This document shows, piece by piece, positions 9,030 through 17,864 of a stretch of 64,000 nucleotides of DNA. The position numbers and the translations under genes are program-made. The DNA is from Candidatus Cloacimonadota bacterium (GTDB lineage: Bacteria; Cloacimonadota; Cloacimonadia; Cloacimonadales; TCS61), in the NCBI GenBank assembly GCA_021734835.1, contig JAIPIH010000003.1:124001-188000 (forward strand), written 5' to 3'. Numbering within the stretch: position 1 is the first letter of the stretch; every line of letters starts with the position of its first letter. The notes under the pieces are model-generated. The model saw nothing but the letters and a program-made list of their open reading frames with translations, ran no database searches and was not told the DNA's origin.

Positions 9030-9432
9030 AACCAGGAAAAAAAGGATTTCGACTATTGGGCTGATATCTTTTACTGACGTTATTTTCCTGCTGCTTATAT
9101 TTCTCCTGATCTCCTCAAACTTTATTACACACTCCGGGATCAAAGTTGCTCTACCCGGTTCAAATTCACAACAGAATGAATTTAATAAAAACATCAGCCT
9201 TACCCTAACAAAGAATAACGAAATATACATTAATAACGATAATGTAAGTTGGGACGAACTTCCAGAGGTTCTTAACAGAAAATTAATTGAAGATCCCGAA
9301 CAAGTTGTGGTTGTGAGAGCCGATGAAACTGTAGAATTGAAAAATGTTGTTAAACTCTTAGACATAGCAAAATTATCGGGGACTAATAGATTTTTTATCG
9401 CAACACAAATTGAAATTAAGAAAGCTGAATAA
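9019..9432 (+). CDS. exbD: ExbD/TolR biopolymer transport protein
   Basis: The 137-residue protein has a short basic cytoplasmic N-terminus (MIIKTRKKR), one TM with the conserved Asp in FTDVIFLLLIF, and a periplasmic domain ending near VVRADETVELKNVV. The Asp in the TM is the proton-carrying residue of the family. The frame is open from 8965, but the start at 9019 gives the normal N-terminus and an 11-base overlap with exbB. The family forms the motor complex with ExbB in the inner membrane. Confidence 0.9.
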   Translation: MIIKTRKKRISTIGLISFTDVIFLLLIFLLISSNFITHSGIKVALPGSNSQQNEFNKNISLTLTKNNEIYINNDNVSWDELPEVLNRKLIEDPEQVVVVRADETVELKNVVKLLDIAKLSGTNRFFIATQIEIKKAE

Positions 9433-9437
9433 ATAAA

Positions 9438-10199
9438 ATGAAAGACAGAAATGTTGGAGCAATAATATCAATTTTAATGCACCTAATATTGATTTTAGCA
9501 GCTGTTTACATCAAGTTTTTAATTCTACCGGAAAGTGCTTACAGAAAAATTGAATTTATTGAGTTTGGATTTAATGAATCACCCAATAATGAGAAATTTA
9601 TTTCTCAGTTATCTCAATCATCACAAGCTTCAAGTACACAGAATATTGGAGGTATGAGCAACATTATACCTAAAAAAGTAAATATGCCAAAATCTTTTTC
9701 CGAGTCTGAGGAATCCGTTTACGTACCTGTTCACGAGAAAATTGCCCTGAATCAACTTGATATAAATAACAAAATAGGTGCATCTAAAATGAAGTTGGAT
9801 AACGAGATTAATAAAGAATTTATTGATACAGCAAATTTAACTCCTGTTAATGAACCAACACAATTGGTTAATGATGACTATCTAACTTCGCTCACTAATA
9901 GATTGTTAAGTGAAAATAACAGTGAATCCTCATTCATTCTGGAAGGCGAAATTACAAATCGGAAAATAGTTCATAAGGTTATTCCAACTTATCCGGAAAA
10001 CGTTCAAAAAAGTATTAAGATAAAAATTAAATTCGATGTATTGCCTGATGGATCTGTAACAAATATTATCATTGTGCAAAAAGCCGAACCAAAAATGGAA
10101 TTAAATAGTTTAAATGCTCTCAGTAAATGGAAATTTAATGCCTTAAATCAGGACATCGTACAAAAAGGGATGATAACTTTTATTTATGAATTAAAATAA
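9438..10199 (+). CDS. tonB: TonB-like energy transducer
   Basis: The 253-residue protein has an N-terminal TM anchor (about 10-30, IISILMHLILILAAVYIKF), a long low-complexity periplasmic linker rich in Ser, Asn and Glu rather than the usual Pro, and a C-terminal TonB domain (about 170-253). PTYPENVQKS, FDVLPDGSVTNI and ALSKWKFNAL match the family's P.YP, V..dG.V and W.F positions. It follows exbB-exbD directly, so the three genes should form one motor powering outer-membrane transport. Overall similarity is modest; a TolA-like role is possible. Confidence 0.8.
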   Translation: MKDRNVGAIISILMHLILILAAVYIKFLILPESAYRKIEFIEFGFNESPNNEKFISQLSQSSQASSTQNIGGMSNIIPKKVNMPKSFSESEESVYVPVHEKIALNQLDINNKIGASKMKLDNEINKEFIDTANLTPVNEPTQLVNDDYLTSLTNRLLSENNSESSFILEGEITNRKIVHKVIPTYPENVQKSIKIKIKFDVLPDGSVTNIIIVQKAEPKMELNSLNALSKWKFNALNQDIVQKGMITFIYELK

Positions 10200-10212
10200 T
10201 CGGAAGAGTATT

Positions 10213-11406
10213 ATGAATAGAATATTGAAAATCACGGACATCGAAGAAGCAAAACATGAATTGAAAAAAATCAATGTTTCTTCACAAGGAATTGAAGTTA
10301 TGGCTCCAAAGGCACTTAGCACTGCAATTAAACTAACTGCTGTACAATTGGGAGCTGCAAATATTTTGAAACAAGAGATGTTGTCAATTGGCGGAGATGC
10401 TGCGGTAGCTCGCGGAATAGTTAATGGGAAGCAGGATATCAGTGATGTGATATTATTAGGGAACCTGGATAAGATGAAGAAATTAACTAAGAAATTGGAT
10501 AACCAGGCTATCTTTGGTTTACCTGAAATAAAAAACGATATCTTAAATCTAATTGAACAAAAAACAACAAAAAGTATCTCCTGCCGGGGCGAATTATTGG
10601 AATTCAAAACAATAAAGATCATGGGCATTTTAAATGTAACTCCTGACAGCTTTTCGGACGGGAACAAATATCTTGCGAAAGATAAAGCAGTAGCTCGCGG
10701 TTTGGAAATGATAAAAGAAGGTGCAGATATCATCGATGTTGGCGGCGAATCTACTCGACCTGGTTCAAAGAAAGTCAGTACAGATATGGAGCTGGAGAGA
10801 GTTATCCCCGTAATTCGGGAATTGCATGAAAGGTTAAAAGTTCCAATCTCTATTGATACTACAAAAGCAGAAGTTGCTTTAGAAGCTATCAAGGCAGGCG
10901 CTGCGATTATAAATGATATCAGTGCTCTCAGATTTGATGAAAACATGATCGACGTTTTAAAGCAAAATGCTGATATTCCTGTAATACTCATGCATATGCA
11001 GGGACAACCTGATAATATGCAGAATAAACCTTATTACGAGGATGTTACTGAAGAGATATTGTTATTCTTTGAAGATAGGATCAACTTCTGTTTACGTAAT
11101 GGGATTGAGCAAGAGAGAATAATTCTTGACCCTGGTATTGGTTTTGGAAAGAGGCTACAGGATAATCTAATGATTATAAAAAAGATTGCAGAATTTAAAT
11201 GTCTGGATCAGCCTTTACTGCTGGGTGCTTCACGTAAAAGCTTTCTTGGGAAAATCTCTAATTCTCAAGTTTCAGAAAGACTTCCCGGTGATTTGGCAAC
11301 AGCAGCTGTTGCTTTTGAAAACGATATTGAGATCGTACGGGTACATGATGTTAAAGAGCATAAGAGATTTTTGAAAGTCAGACAAGCTATAAGGAATGTA
11401 AGATGA
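10213..11406 (+). CDS. folP: Dihydropteroate synthase with N-terminal extension
   Basis: FolP joins p-aminobenzoate to hydroxymethyl-pterin diphosphate in folate synthesis. The DHPS barrel occupies about residues 135-397, with MGILNVTPDSFSDG (137-150), DVGGESTRPGS, a DTTKAEV strand, NDISALRFD and LDPGIGFGKR. The protein is about 120 residues longer than short DHPS enzymes. The extra N-terminal region (1-130) resembles the additional domain of the long ~400-residue DHPS forms, with a conserved-looking stretch around SIGGDAAVARG. Its job is unclear. The gene overlaps cdaA by 4 bases. Confidence 0.92.
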   Translation: MNRILKITDIEEAKHELKKINVSSQGIEVMAPKALSTAIKLTAVQLGAANILKQEMLSIGGDAAVARGIVNGKQDISDVILLGNLDKMKKLTKKLDNQAIFGLPEIKNDILNLIEQKTTKSISCRGELLEFKTIKIMGILNVTPDSFSDGNKYLAKDKAVARGLEMIKEGADIIDVGGESTRPGSKKVSTDMELERVIPVIRELHERLKVPISIDTTKAEVALEAIKAGAAIINDISALRFDENMIDVLKQNADIPVILMHMQGQPDNMQNKPYYEDVTEEILLFFEDRINFCLRNGIEQERIILDPGIGFGKRLQDNLMIIKKIAEFKCLDQPLLLGASRKSFLGKISNSQVSERLPGDLATAAVAFENDIEIVRVHDVKEHKRFLKVRQAIRNVR

Positions 11407-12146
11407 ATATTTTTATACCGAAAGTTACTGATATTATTGATATCATCATTGTCGCTTTTATTCTGTACAGAGTTTTATTATTGCTTACCAAAAGTGGCGG
11501 TTATCAAATGCTAATAGGAGTACTGGCTATATTTGTTATCTATGTTTCCGCAACTCTACTAAAGCTGAACATGATCACTTCTATATTATCAGTTTTTAAA
11601 GATTATTGGATCATTATTTTTATTGTGCTTTTTCAGCATGAGATCAGAACGCTTTTTGTGAGATTATCTCAAACTCATGATATGAGGATGCTTTTTCAAA
11701 GTGCTAAAAAATCTTTTTATTCCCCGCTTCTAAATGCGGTTTCTATTATGTCATTTCGAAAGATAGGAGCTTTGATCATTATTGAAAACAAACGTAATCT
11801 GGATAACCTTATCGAAAGCGGAGAAATAATCGACGCACAAATATCAGTAAAATTACTTTTAACGATCTTTAATAATAAAACAATTTTACACGATGGTGCA
11901 GTGATTGTACGAAATGAAAGATTATATGCTGTTAAAGTAGTTTTGCCGCTTTCAGAAAGCGTTGAATATGCTCAGAAACACGGAACTCGACATTTAGCCG
12001 GAGTAGGCGTAACAGAAAACTCTGATGCCTTTGCGATCATAGTATCGGAAGAAACCGGAAAAATATCAATCTCAAAGAATGGAAAACTACAGACAGGACT
12101 CTCAATTGATGAATTATCACAAAGGATAAAGGATGAAACAGTCTGA
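11403..12146 (+). CDS. cdaA: Diadenylate cyclase (CdaA family)
   Basis: CdaA makes cyclic di-AMP from two ATP at the membrane. Three TM segments occupy residues ~12-80. The DAC domain (about 95-225) carries the DGA motif (164-166, ILHDGAV) and the second motif region GTRHLAG (194-200). The usual second motif is RHR; here it reads R-H-L, a noticeable change at the ATP-binding loop. Length (247) fits CdaA. It is translationally coupled to folP upstream and overlaps coaE by 14 bases. The usual partner CdaR/YbbR is not next to it. Confidence 0.9.
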   Translation: MNIFIPKVTDIIDIIIVAFILYRVLLLLTKSGGYQMLIGVLAIFVIYVSATLLKLNMITSILSVFKDYWIIIFIVLFQHEIRTLFVRLSQTHDMRMLFQSAKKSFYSPLLNAVSIMSFRKIGALIIIENKRNLDNLIESGEIIDAQISVKLLLTIFNNKTILHDGAVIVRNERLYAVKVVLPLSESVEYAQKHGTRHLAGVGVTENSDAFAIIVSEETGKISISKNGKLQTGLSIDELSQRIKDETV

Positions 12147-12765
12147 TAGACCTTTCCTAATTGCTGTCACAGGAGGAATCGCTGCTGGAAAATCTGTTGT
12201 TTCAAGCTGGTTTGAAAAACATAACTTAAAAGTGATCTACGCTGATAAGCTTGGACATGAACTGTTAAGAGACAATAAAATCTTATCACAAATAAGTGAT
12301 CTATTTGGTAAAGAAATAATAAAAGATAATGAAATAGATCGCAAAAAACTGGGAAAGATGATTTTTAATTCTGAGATCAAACGCAAAGAACTAAACAAAC
12401 TACTCCATCCTAAGATCCTGGAAGAGATTGATGAATTGATCAAAAAAAGCAGGGAAAAAATTTTGCTTTTTGAGATAGCTTTGCTATTCGAAAATAATTT
12501 GGAACAAGCGTTCGATATGACAATCAATGTTTCTGCCGATGAAAAGATTAAGCTAAGAAGAATAATAAAAAGAGACAATATTACCATAAGACAAGCAAAA
12601 AAAAGGATCAAAACTCAAATGTCGGATCAAGATAAAAAAAAAATATCTGATATCAACCTAATGAACAACGGCAGTTTGGAGGAATTGTATTCCGAGTTAA
12701 ATAAACTCTTGCCAATCATTAAGACATCAGATAAGAAAAATCTAAGCGATATAAGAAAAATATAA
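12133..12765 (+). CDS. coaE: Dephospho-CoA kinase
   Basis: CoaE phosphorylates dephospho-CoA in the last step of coenzyme A synthesis. The 210-residue protein has a P-loop GGIAAGKS at residues 12-19, a DKLGHELL segment matching the family's D.(I/L)xH substrate motif, HPKILEEI, and a LFE.ALLFEN motif. It is the third gene of the folP-cdaA-coaE set, starting inside the end of cdaA. The C-terminal 20 residues are Lys/Ser-rich and poorly conserved. Confidence 0.92.
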   Translation: MKQSDRPFLIAVTGGIAAGKSVVSSWFEKHNLKVIYADKLGHELLRDNKILSQISDLFGKEIIKDNEIDRKKLGKMIFNSEIKRKELNKLLHPKILEEIDELIKKSREKILLFEIALLFENNLEQAFDMTINVSADEKIKLRRIIKRDNITIRQAKKRIKTQMSDQDKKKISDINLMNNGSLEELYSELNKLLPIIKTSDKKNLSDIRKI

Positions 12766-12781
12766 TCACAGGGCAGGAATA

Positions 12782-15400
12782 ATGAGATCTAAATATTTTG
12801 TAATATTAATTATATTCACAGTGGTCGGACTAACCTTACTTTTCAAGGGAAATCGAAATCAACATAAGATCATTCACCACCCTGAATTTATTGAAAGACC
12901 CTTCGGAAGTAAACTAAAAAAAGAACCAAAAGCTTTACCGAACGAATGGCTAGGTTATCAGCGTGCCTACCCTTACTACAAGATAAAACAAGAGGCCTAT
13001 CTGGAAGCGCTTCAACAAGCTCGAAGTCTGCAGTTACGCTCTTCCTACGACAGAGAATATTCATGGGTGCTGGCAGGTCCTGTTAATGTTGGAGGTCGTA
13101 TTACCGATGTGGCTATCAATTCATCTAATCCTTCGATATGGTACATTGGTGCTGCTTCAGGGGGAATTTATAAAACGATCAATGAAGGTGAAAATTGGGA
13201 AAATGTTTTCAAAGATGCACCGGTAATTTCTATTGGCGATCTAGCGATTGATCCAAATGATGAAAATGTCCTTTATGCCGGAACAGGTGAGGCAAACTCT
13301 TCGAGCCAAAGTTTTGTGGGAAACGGTATTTACAAATCTGTAAATGCGGGTCAAAACTGGGAAAATATTGGCTTAGAAAATTCAGCCTATATTGCCAGAA
13401 TAATTGTTGACTATGCGAATTCAAACAGAGTTTTTGCTGCTGCTACTGGAACATTGTTCGGTCCTAATGAAGAAAGGGGTATTTACCGAAGCGATGATGG
13501 CGGTCTTACCTGGGACAGAAAACTATTTGTTACTGATTCAACAGCAGCTATAGATCTTGTCCAACATCCAACAGAACCTGAAATTCTGTATGCTTCCATG
13601 TGGGAAAGAATGAGAGGCAGAGAATATCGTCGTTCAGGAGGGTTCTCTTCCGGTATCTACAAATCTGTTGATGGAGGTGATTCCTGGGAAGAATTGACAA
13701 ACGGACTTCCAATGCATGATGGAGTTGGAAGAATAGGATTAGCAATTGCCAAAACTGATCCTGATATTTTATATGCTTTTTACGATCAGGAGTCGGTGGG
13801 TGGATATTCTTATCTCGGTATATTTAAAACCAGCGATGGTGGTGAAAATTGGACACAAACAAATGACACCAACCTCTATGACATAAATTCAAGTTTCGGC
13901 TGGTATTTCGGACAAATTCGTGTCGATCCAGCAAATGAGGACAGAGTATTTGCTTTGGGTGTTGCCTTATGCCGGACGGAAAATGGGGGAGACAGTTGGC
14001 AGATAATTGCCGATTATGGAAATTCTAATGAAATACATGTGGATCATCATGCCATGATCATTGACGAACAAACTGGGCGGATTGTTGAAGGAAATGACGG
14101 AGGATTATATACAAGTGATGATTATGGTGAAAGCTGGGATAAACTTGATAATATACCCTTAACACAATTTTATGCAATTGAAAAGGATTATTTGAATCCG
14201 TCAAGACTCTACGGAGGAACTCAAGATAACAGCACAATCCGCACAATGACAGGAGCTCTTGATGATTGGGAAATAATCCTGGGTGGAGATGGTTTTTATA
14301 CAAAAGTCGATCATACAAACTCCAACATTATCTTTGCTGAATACCAATGGGGTAATCTACATCGAAGTACAAATGGTGGTCTCTGGTTCGATTATATTGC
14401 AGGTGATATGAGTGAAGATCGTAAAAATTGGTCTTCTCCTCTAGCAATGCATCCCATAGATCCATCCATTTTGTATTTTGGAACTTACCGAGTTTGGAAG
14501 ACAAACAACAGCGGGAATAACTGGTTGGCAATGAGTGGAGACATGTCAGATGGAGATGCCGGGACTGCTTATCACACATTAACAACGATAGCAATAAATC
14601 CAAATTTCCCAAGTATAGTAATAACCGGCACTGATGATGGGAATGTGCACGTTTCAGATAATGATGGTGAAACCTGGACCGATGTAAGTGCAGGCTTACC
14701 AGACCGCTGGGTTACAAGAGTAGCTGGTGATCCATTTGACTTGAATACTATTTATGTAACATTATCTGGTTTTCGCTGGGATGAACCTTATCCTCATGTC
14801 TTCAAATCAAACGATCTGGGACAGAATTGGATAGATATTTCTGCAAATCTTCCTCAGTTACCTATCAACTGCCTAGCCCTAGATCCGGAGTTTCCCGGAA
14901 GAATATTCCTCGGTTCTGATGCTGGAGTTTTCCTAACTGAAGATGGGGGAGAAGAATGGCAGAGTTTATCGGTGGGATTACCAAATGTACCGATTATTGA
15001 TATGCTGATCCACAATCCAACCAGGACTTTATTGATCGGCACTTATGGTTGTTCAGCCTATCAAATGGATCTTGAGGATCTAAATACTCACAGCTTTGAA
15101 AATGTTATTAATTTACAGGTGAACTTAAGGCAAAATTACCCAAATCCTTTTAATCCTGTTACGACCATCGCATTTGTCCCGCATACATCGGTTTCCCAAG
15201 CGGAAATTGAAATATTTAACATCAAAGGACAACATCTTAAAACATTTATAATTAAAGATGTGCAGAGAAATGTGGAACAAAAAGTAATCTGGAATGGTAA
15301 AGATAATAACGGTAATGATATTTCATCGGGAACTTATATCTATCGATTAAAGCTGGATAATGAAGTTGCCGGAGTAAAAAAAATGTTACTTATGAAGTAG
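12782..15400 (+). CDS. Secreted sortilin/BNR-repeat protein with C-terminal type IX-like sorting domain
   Basis: This is an 872-residue exported protein. An N-terminal hydrophobic segment (about 5-22) acts as signal or anchor. Residues ~90-760 form a beta-propeller region with about ten Asp-box/BNR motifs of the S.DGG..W type (for example SDDGGLTWD, SVDGGDSWE, SDNDGETWT, TEDGGEEWQ). The last ~85 residues form a FlgD-Ig-like/type A sorting domain starting QNYPNPFNP and ending in a GxYxYRL strand and VKKMLLMK. Similar proteins in FCB bacteria are secreted or cell-surface glycan- or peptide-binding propellers. The substrate is unknown, and calling it a glycosidase is not justified. Confidence 0.85.
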   Translation: MRSKYFVILIIFTVVGLTLLFKGNRNQHKIIHHPEFIERPFGSKLKKEPKALPNEWLGYQRAYPYYKIKQEAYLEALQQARSLQLRSSYDREYSWVLAGPVNVGGRITDVAINSSNPSIWYIGAASGGIYKTINEGENWENVFKDAPVISIGDLAIDPNDENVLYAGTGEANSSSQSFVGNGIYKSVNAGQNWENIGLENSAYIARIIVDYANSNRVFAAATGTLFGPNEERGIYRSDDGGLTWDRKLFVTDSTAAIDLVQHPTEPEILYASMWERMRGREYRRSGGFSSGIYKSVDGGDSWEELTNGLPMHDGVGRIGLAIAKTDPDILYAFYDQESVGGYSYLGIFKTSDGGENWTQTNDTNLYDINSSFGWYFGQIRVDPANEDRVFALGVALCRTENGGDSWQIIADYGNSNEIHVDHHAMIIDEQTGRIVEGNDGGLYTSDDYGESWDKLDNIPLTQFYAIEKDYLNPSRLYGGTQDNSTIRTMTGALDDWEIILGGDGFYTKVDHTNSNIIFAEYQWGNLHRSTNGGLWFDYIAGDMSEDRKNWSSPLAMHPIDPSILYFGTYRVWKTNNSGNNWLAMSGDMSDGDAGTAYHTLTTIAINPNFPSIVITGTDDGNVHVSDNDGETWTDVSAGLPDRWVTRVAGDPFDLNTIYVTLSGFRWDEPYPHVFKSNDLGQNWIDISANLPQLPINCLALDPEFPGRIFLGSDAGVFLTEDGGEEWQSLSVGLPNVPIIDMLIHNPTRTLLIGTYGCSAYQMDLEDLNTHSFENVINLQVNLRQNYPNPFNPVTTIAFVPHTSVSQAEIEIFNIKGQHLKTFIIKDVQRNVEQKVIWNGKDNNGNDISSGTYIYRLKLDNEVAGVKKMLLMK

Positions 15401-15492
15401 TTAAAAGTTGTTCAATTGTAAGAATAGATAATTTTTTAAGAAGAAATTTGACAATAAAGTAAAGTATTTTTTAAATAGATAAAGAGGTAGTC

Positions 15493-15921
15493 ATGAAAAA
15501 GATAATAATATTTGTAATTGTTGTACTTTCTTTTAGCTTAAATGCCGAAATTGTAAATAACGCTTTCACTCCTGATTTACTTATGCCATCTATAATTAAC
15601 ATGGATAATTTTACAGTTAACCACACTATCTCTTTTCACAGCAGTATATCTTCAAATAGCCAAAGTGCTTATGAATCAGTTTATACGAATCATATGCTTT
15701 ATGAATTCAACCCGAAATTAAGTCTAAAGGTAGATTTAAATTTTGTAAATTTCGGTTCAGCTACATACCAAGGCGGAATTGAGTTTGAAGGCAACGATGA
15801 TAATTCATCTGCGATCTTACCAAATTTTCAATTGAATTACAAGCCTACTGATAGCTTTAATTTAATAATAGAGTATAAGCAGTATAATTCCACCTTTGAA
15901 AGGCCTTATCTATTTAAATAG
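15493..15921 (+). CDS. Hypothetical secreted protein, possible small beta-barrel
   Basis: I do not recognise this 142-residue protein. A clear signal peptide (MKKIIIFVIVVLSFSLNA) is followed by alternating polar/hydrophobic stretches (VNHTISFHSSIS, LSLKVDLNFVNFGS, FNLIIEYKQYNS) typical of amphipathic beta strands. It may sit in or at the outer membrane. An AGAGG ribosome site precedes the ATG, and TTGACA-17-TTAAAT (15448-15476) could be its promoter, although that leaves almost no leader. It does not appear truncated by a frameshift, since the downstream DNA shows no continuation. Confidence 0.65.
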   Translation: MKKIIIFVIVVLSFSLNAEIVNNAFTPDLLMPSIINMDNFTVNHTISFHSSISSNSQSAYESVYTNHMLYEFNPKLSLKVDLNFVNFGSATYQGGIEFEGNDDNSSAILPNFQLNYKPTDSFNLIIEYKQYNSTFERPYLFK

Positions 15922-16031
15922 GATATCAGAAAATTTCTTCGACTTAGGAAATGTAGAACCTTTTTCAATAAAAACAATCAGTAGAAAAAGCATCCTCTAT
16001 ATATAAATATTCTGTCCGAACTTTTAAGCAA

Positions 16032-16072
16032 AAGAAACGGAAGTATCACATATCATGCTGCTTCCGTTTCTT
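16032..16072 (-). terminator. Terminator of the Mbx-like operon
   Basis: A 12-bp perfect stem (AAGAAACGGAAG / CTTCCGTTTCTT) with a 17-base loop lies 15 bases beyond the stop of the last Mbx-like gene. Read on the minus strand the stem runs into TTTCTTTTGC. The loop is longer than ideal. No T-run follows on the plus strand, so it should not serve the gene at 15493. Confidence 0.6.
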
Positions 16073-16086
16073 AACAAGTATATTAA

Positions 16087-17862
16087 TTATCTTTTTTGTA
16101 AAAATTCGTCAATACCTTTGGCTGCGCTATGTCCGTCGGCAATTGCACTCACAGCATCTGCTGTCCAATTTTTCACATCACCACCTGCAAAAACCTTAGG
16201 TATGTCTGTTTGCCCAAACTGATTGGTAACAGCTTTTCCCCACTTGAATTTCATTTTTTCTTCATATTTTTCAGAGATAAAAGATAGATCAGCTTTTTGA
16301 CCTATCGCTGAAAAAATAGTATCAAATTCTTTACTTTCCAGATCACCTTCAATTGGAATTGGTTTTGGCCGATCACCTTCAGGGTCTTCTACCATTTTCA
16401 TATTATTCCACTGTAGAAGCAATCTTCCCGATTTCGCTTTTTCAATTTTGGTCTGTAAAGATTGTGGATTAAAGATCACGTTTTCTTCTTGAGCTTCGGT
16501 GATCTCTTCTAAATCGGCAGGCATATCTTCTATTCTTCTACGATATAATACTGTGACATTTGCTCCTAACCGGATACTCGTTCTAGCCACATCCATCGCA
16601 ACATTTCCACCCCCGATCACAACTACATCATTTCCAATATCAGGTCTTTTCCCATCGGTTATATCACGAAGGAAATCCACTCCGGCAACAACACTATCAA
16701 GATCCTCTCCTACGCAACGCAAGCTTGTAGGTTTTTCCAAACCTATAGAAAAATAGATCGCATCAAAATTTCCATACAATTCATCAAAGCTCAAATCTTT
16801 GCCTATCTCTTTTCCGTAATTAATTTGAACTCCCAATGATGCGATATAATCAATATCTTTATCAAGCTGATCATAAGGCAAACGATATTCAGGAATGCCA
16901 TAACGGAGCATTCCGCCACCTTTTGTTTTGCTTTCATAAACACTTATTTCATAACCTAATAATCTGAGATAATAAGCAGCTGAAAGTCCTCCGGGACCGG
17001 CACCAATAATTGCGATTTTTTTATTGTTGACCTGAATATTATTAGTAATGATCTCCTTGATCTGGTCAGGAGTAACCTGATCCATGATATAACGTTTGAG
17101 CCAGCGAATGGCAATTGGCTCACCATTATGTGCTAGAGCGCAAACTTCTTCGCAACTATGGGTACATATGCGCCCGCAACTTGCAGAGAATGGATTTGTT
17201 TCGTATAAAATTTTCACAGCAAGCTCAATATCATCTTCACGGATAGCTTTGATATATTCCGGTATATCCATGTGAGCAGGACATCTGGCAACGCAAATTC
17301 CACACTCCAAACAACGTTCAGCTTCCAGCAATGCTTTTTCTTTGGAATAGCCTTTCACCATTTCGACAAAAGTTGACTTTCGCTCTTCCGCTTCCAGTTC
17401 TTCCATTACGATCCTGGCAGGATCGATGAGCTGAATATCATCAGATTGATGATATCCTTTATCAGAATCATCCCAGCTTTTTTTGTCCGCTCCGGGAATA
17501 AATCGAAATCCTTCTGCCTCTTCTTCTATCCAGTTATATTCATTTGACATATTGAGAGAACCGGTTGGGCAAACATCCACACAAAGAGCACACCAGCAGC
17601 AACGTCCATAATCAATCATCGGACGTAAACCACTATCTCCCATATTGGTTTCTACATTTTCCACAGGAACAAGATCAATTGCCAAATTCTGGCAAATATC
17701 TTCACAAGTTCCGCAGCCAATGCATTTTTCCAGATCATTCTTATGAAATCCACGATAATTGGCAGAACCTTTTCTTTCATCAATCGGATTCTTCACTGTC
17801 CACGGCTTTCTTGCCGCTCGTTCCCATACTTTGAAAGGGGATAAAACGTCTTTTAAACTCAT
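16087..17862 (-). CDS. Ferredoxin (NuoI-like)/GltD-like NAD(P)H oxidoreductase fusion of the Mbx-like complex
   Basis: The 591-residue protein has two parts. Residues ~35-115 hold two [4Fe-4S] motifs of the NuoI type (CIGCGTCEDIC and CCWCALCVDVCP). The rest resembles the glutamate synthase small subunit: an N-terminal Fe-S region (CLECGICVARCP, CGRICTHSCEEVC), an FAD loop IIGAGPGGLSAA, an NAD(P) loop VVIGGGNVAMDVA followed by LYRRR, and a C-terminal AGGDV. No glutamate synthase large subunit is nearby. As the last gene of the NuoBCDH/Mrp operon it should be the electron port linking NAD(P)H with ferredoxin. The start at 17862 has a GAGAGG site; the frame continues 27 bases upstream inside the NuoD-like gene. 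Confidence 0.85.
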   Translation of the reverse strand: MSLKDVLSPFKVWERAARKPWTVKNPIDERKGSANYRGFHKNDLEKCIGCGTCEDICQNLAIDLVPVENVETNMGDSGLRPMIDYGRCCWCALCVDVCPTGSLNMSNEYNWIEEEAEGFRFIPGADKKSWDDSDKGYHQSDDIQLIDPARIVMEELEAEERKSTFVEMVKGYSKEKALLEAERCLECGICVARCPAHMDIPEYIKAIREDDIELAVKILYETNPFSASCGRICTHSCEEVCALAHNGEPIAIRWLKRYIMDQVTPDQIKEIITNNIQVNNKKIAIIGAGPGGLSAAYYLRLLGYEISVYESKTKGGGMLRYGIPEYRLPYDQLDKDIDYIASLGVQINYGKEIGKDLSFDELYGNFDAIYFSIGLEKPTSLRCVGEDLDSVVAGVDFLRDITDGKRPDIGNDVVVIGGGNVAMDVARTSIRLGANVTVLYRRRIEDMPADLEEITEAQEENVIFNPQSLQTKIEKAKSGRLLLQWNNMKMVEDPEGDRPKPIPIEGDLESKEFDTIFSAIGQKADLSFISEKYEEKMKFKWGKAVTNQFGQTDIPKVFAGGDVKNWTADAVSAIADGHSAAKGIDEFLQKR

Positions 17863-17864
17863 AA

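Noticed and set aside
10191-10991. 266-residue open frame opposite folP
   Set aside because: It lies inside a clear dihydropteroate synthase gene on the other strand, is hydrophobic low-complexity with no family motif, and is a shadow of the folP reading frame.
16087-17862. Glutamate synthase small subunit (GltD)
   Set aside because: No large subunit is nearby and the N-terminal NuoI-like ferredoxin and operon context point to an Mbx-like electron port.
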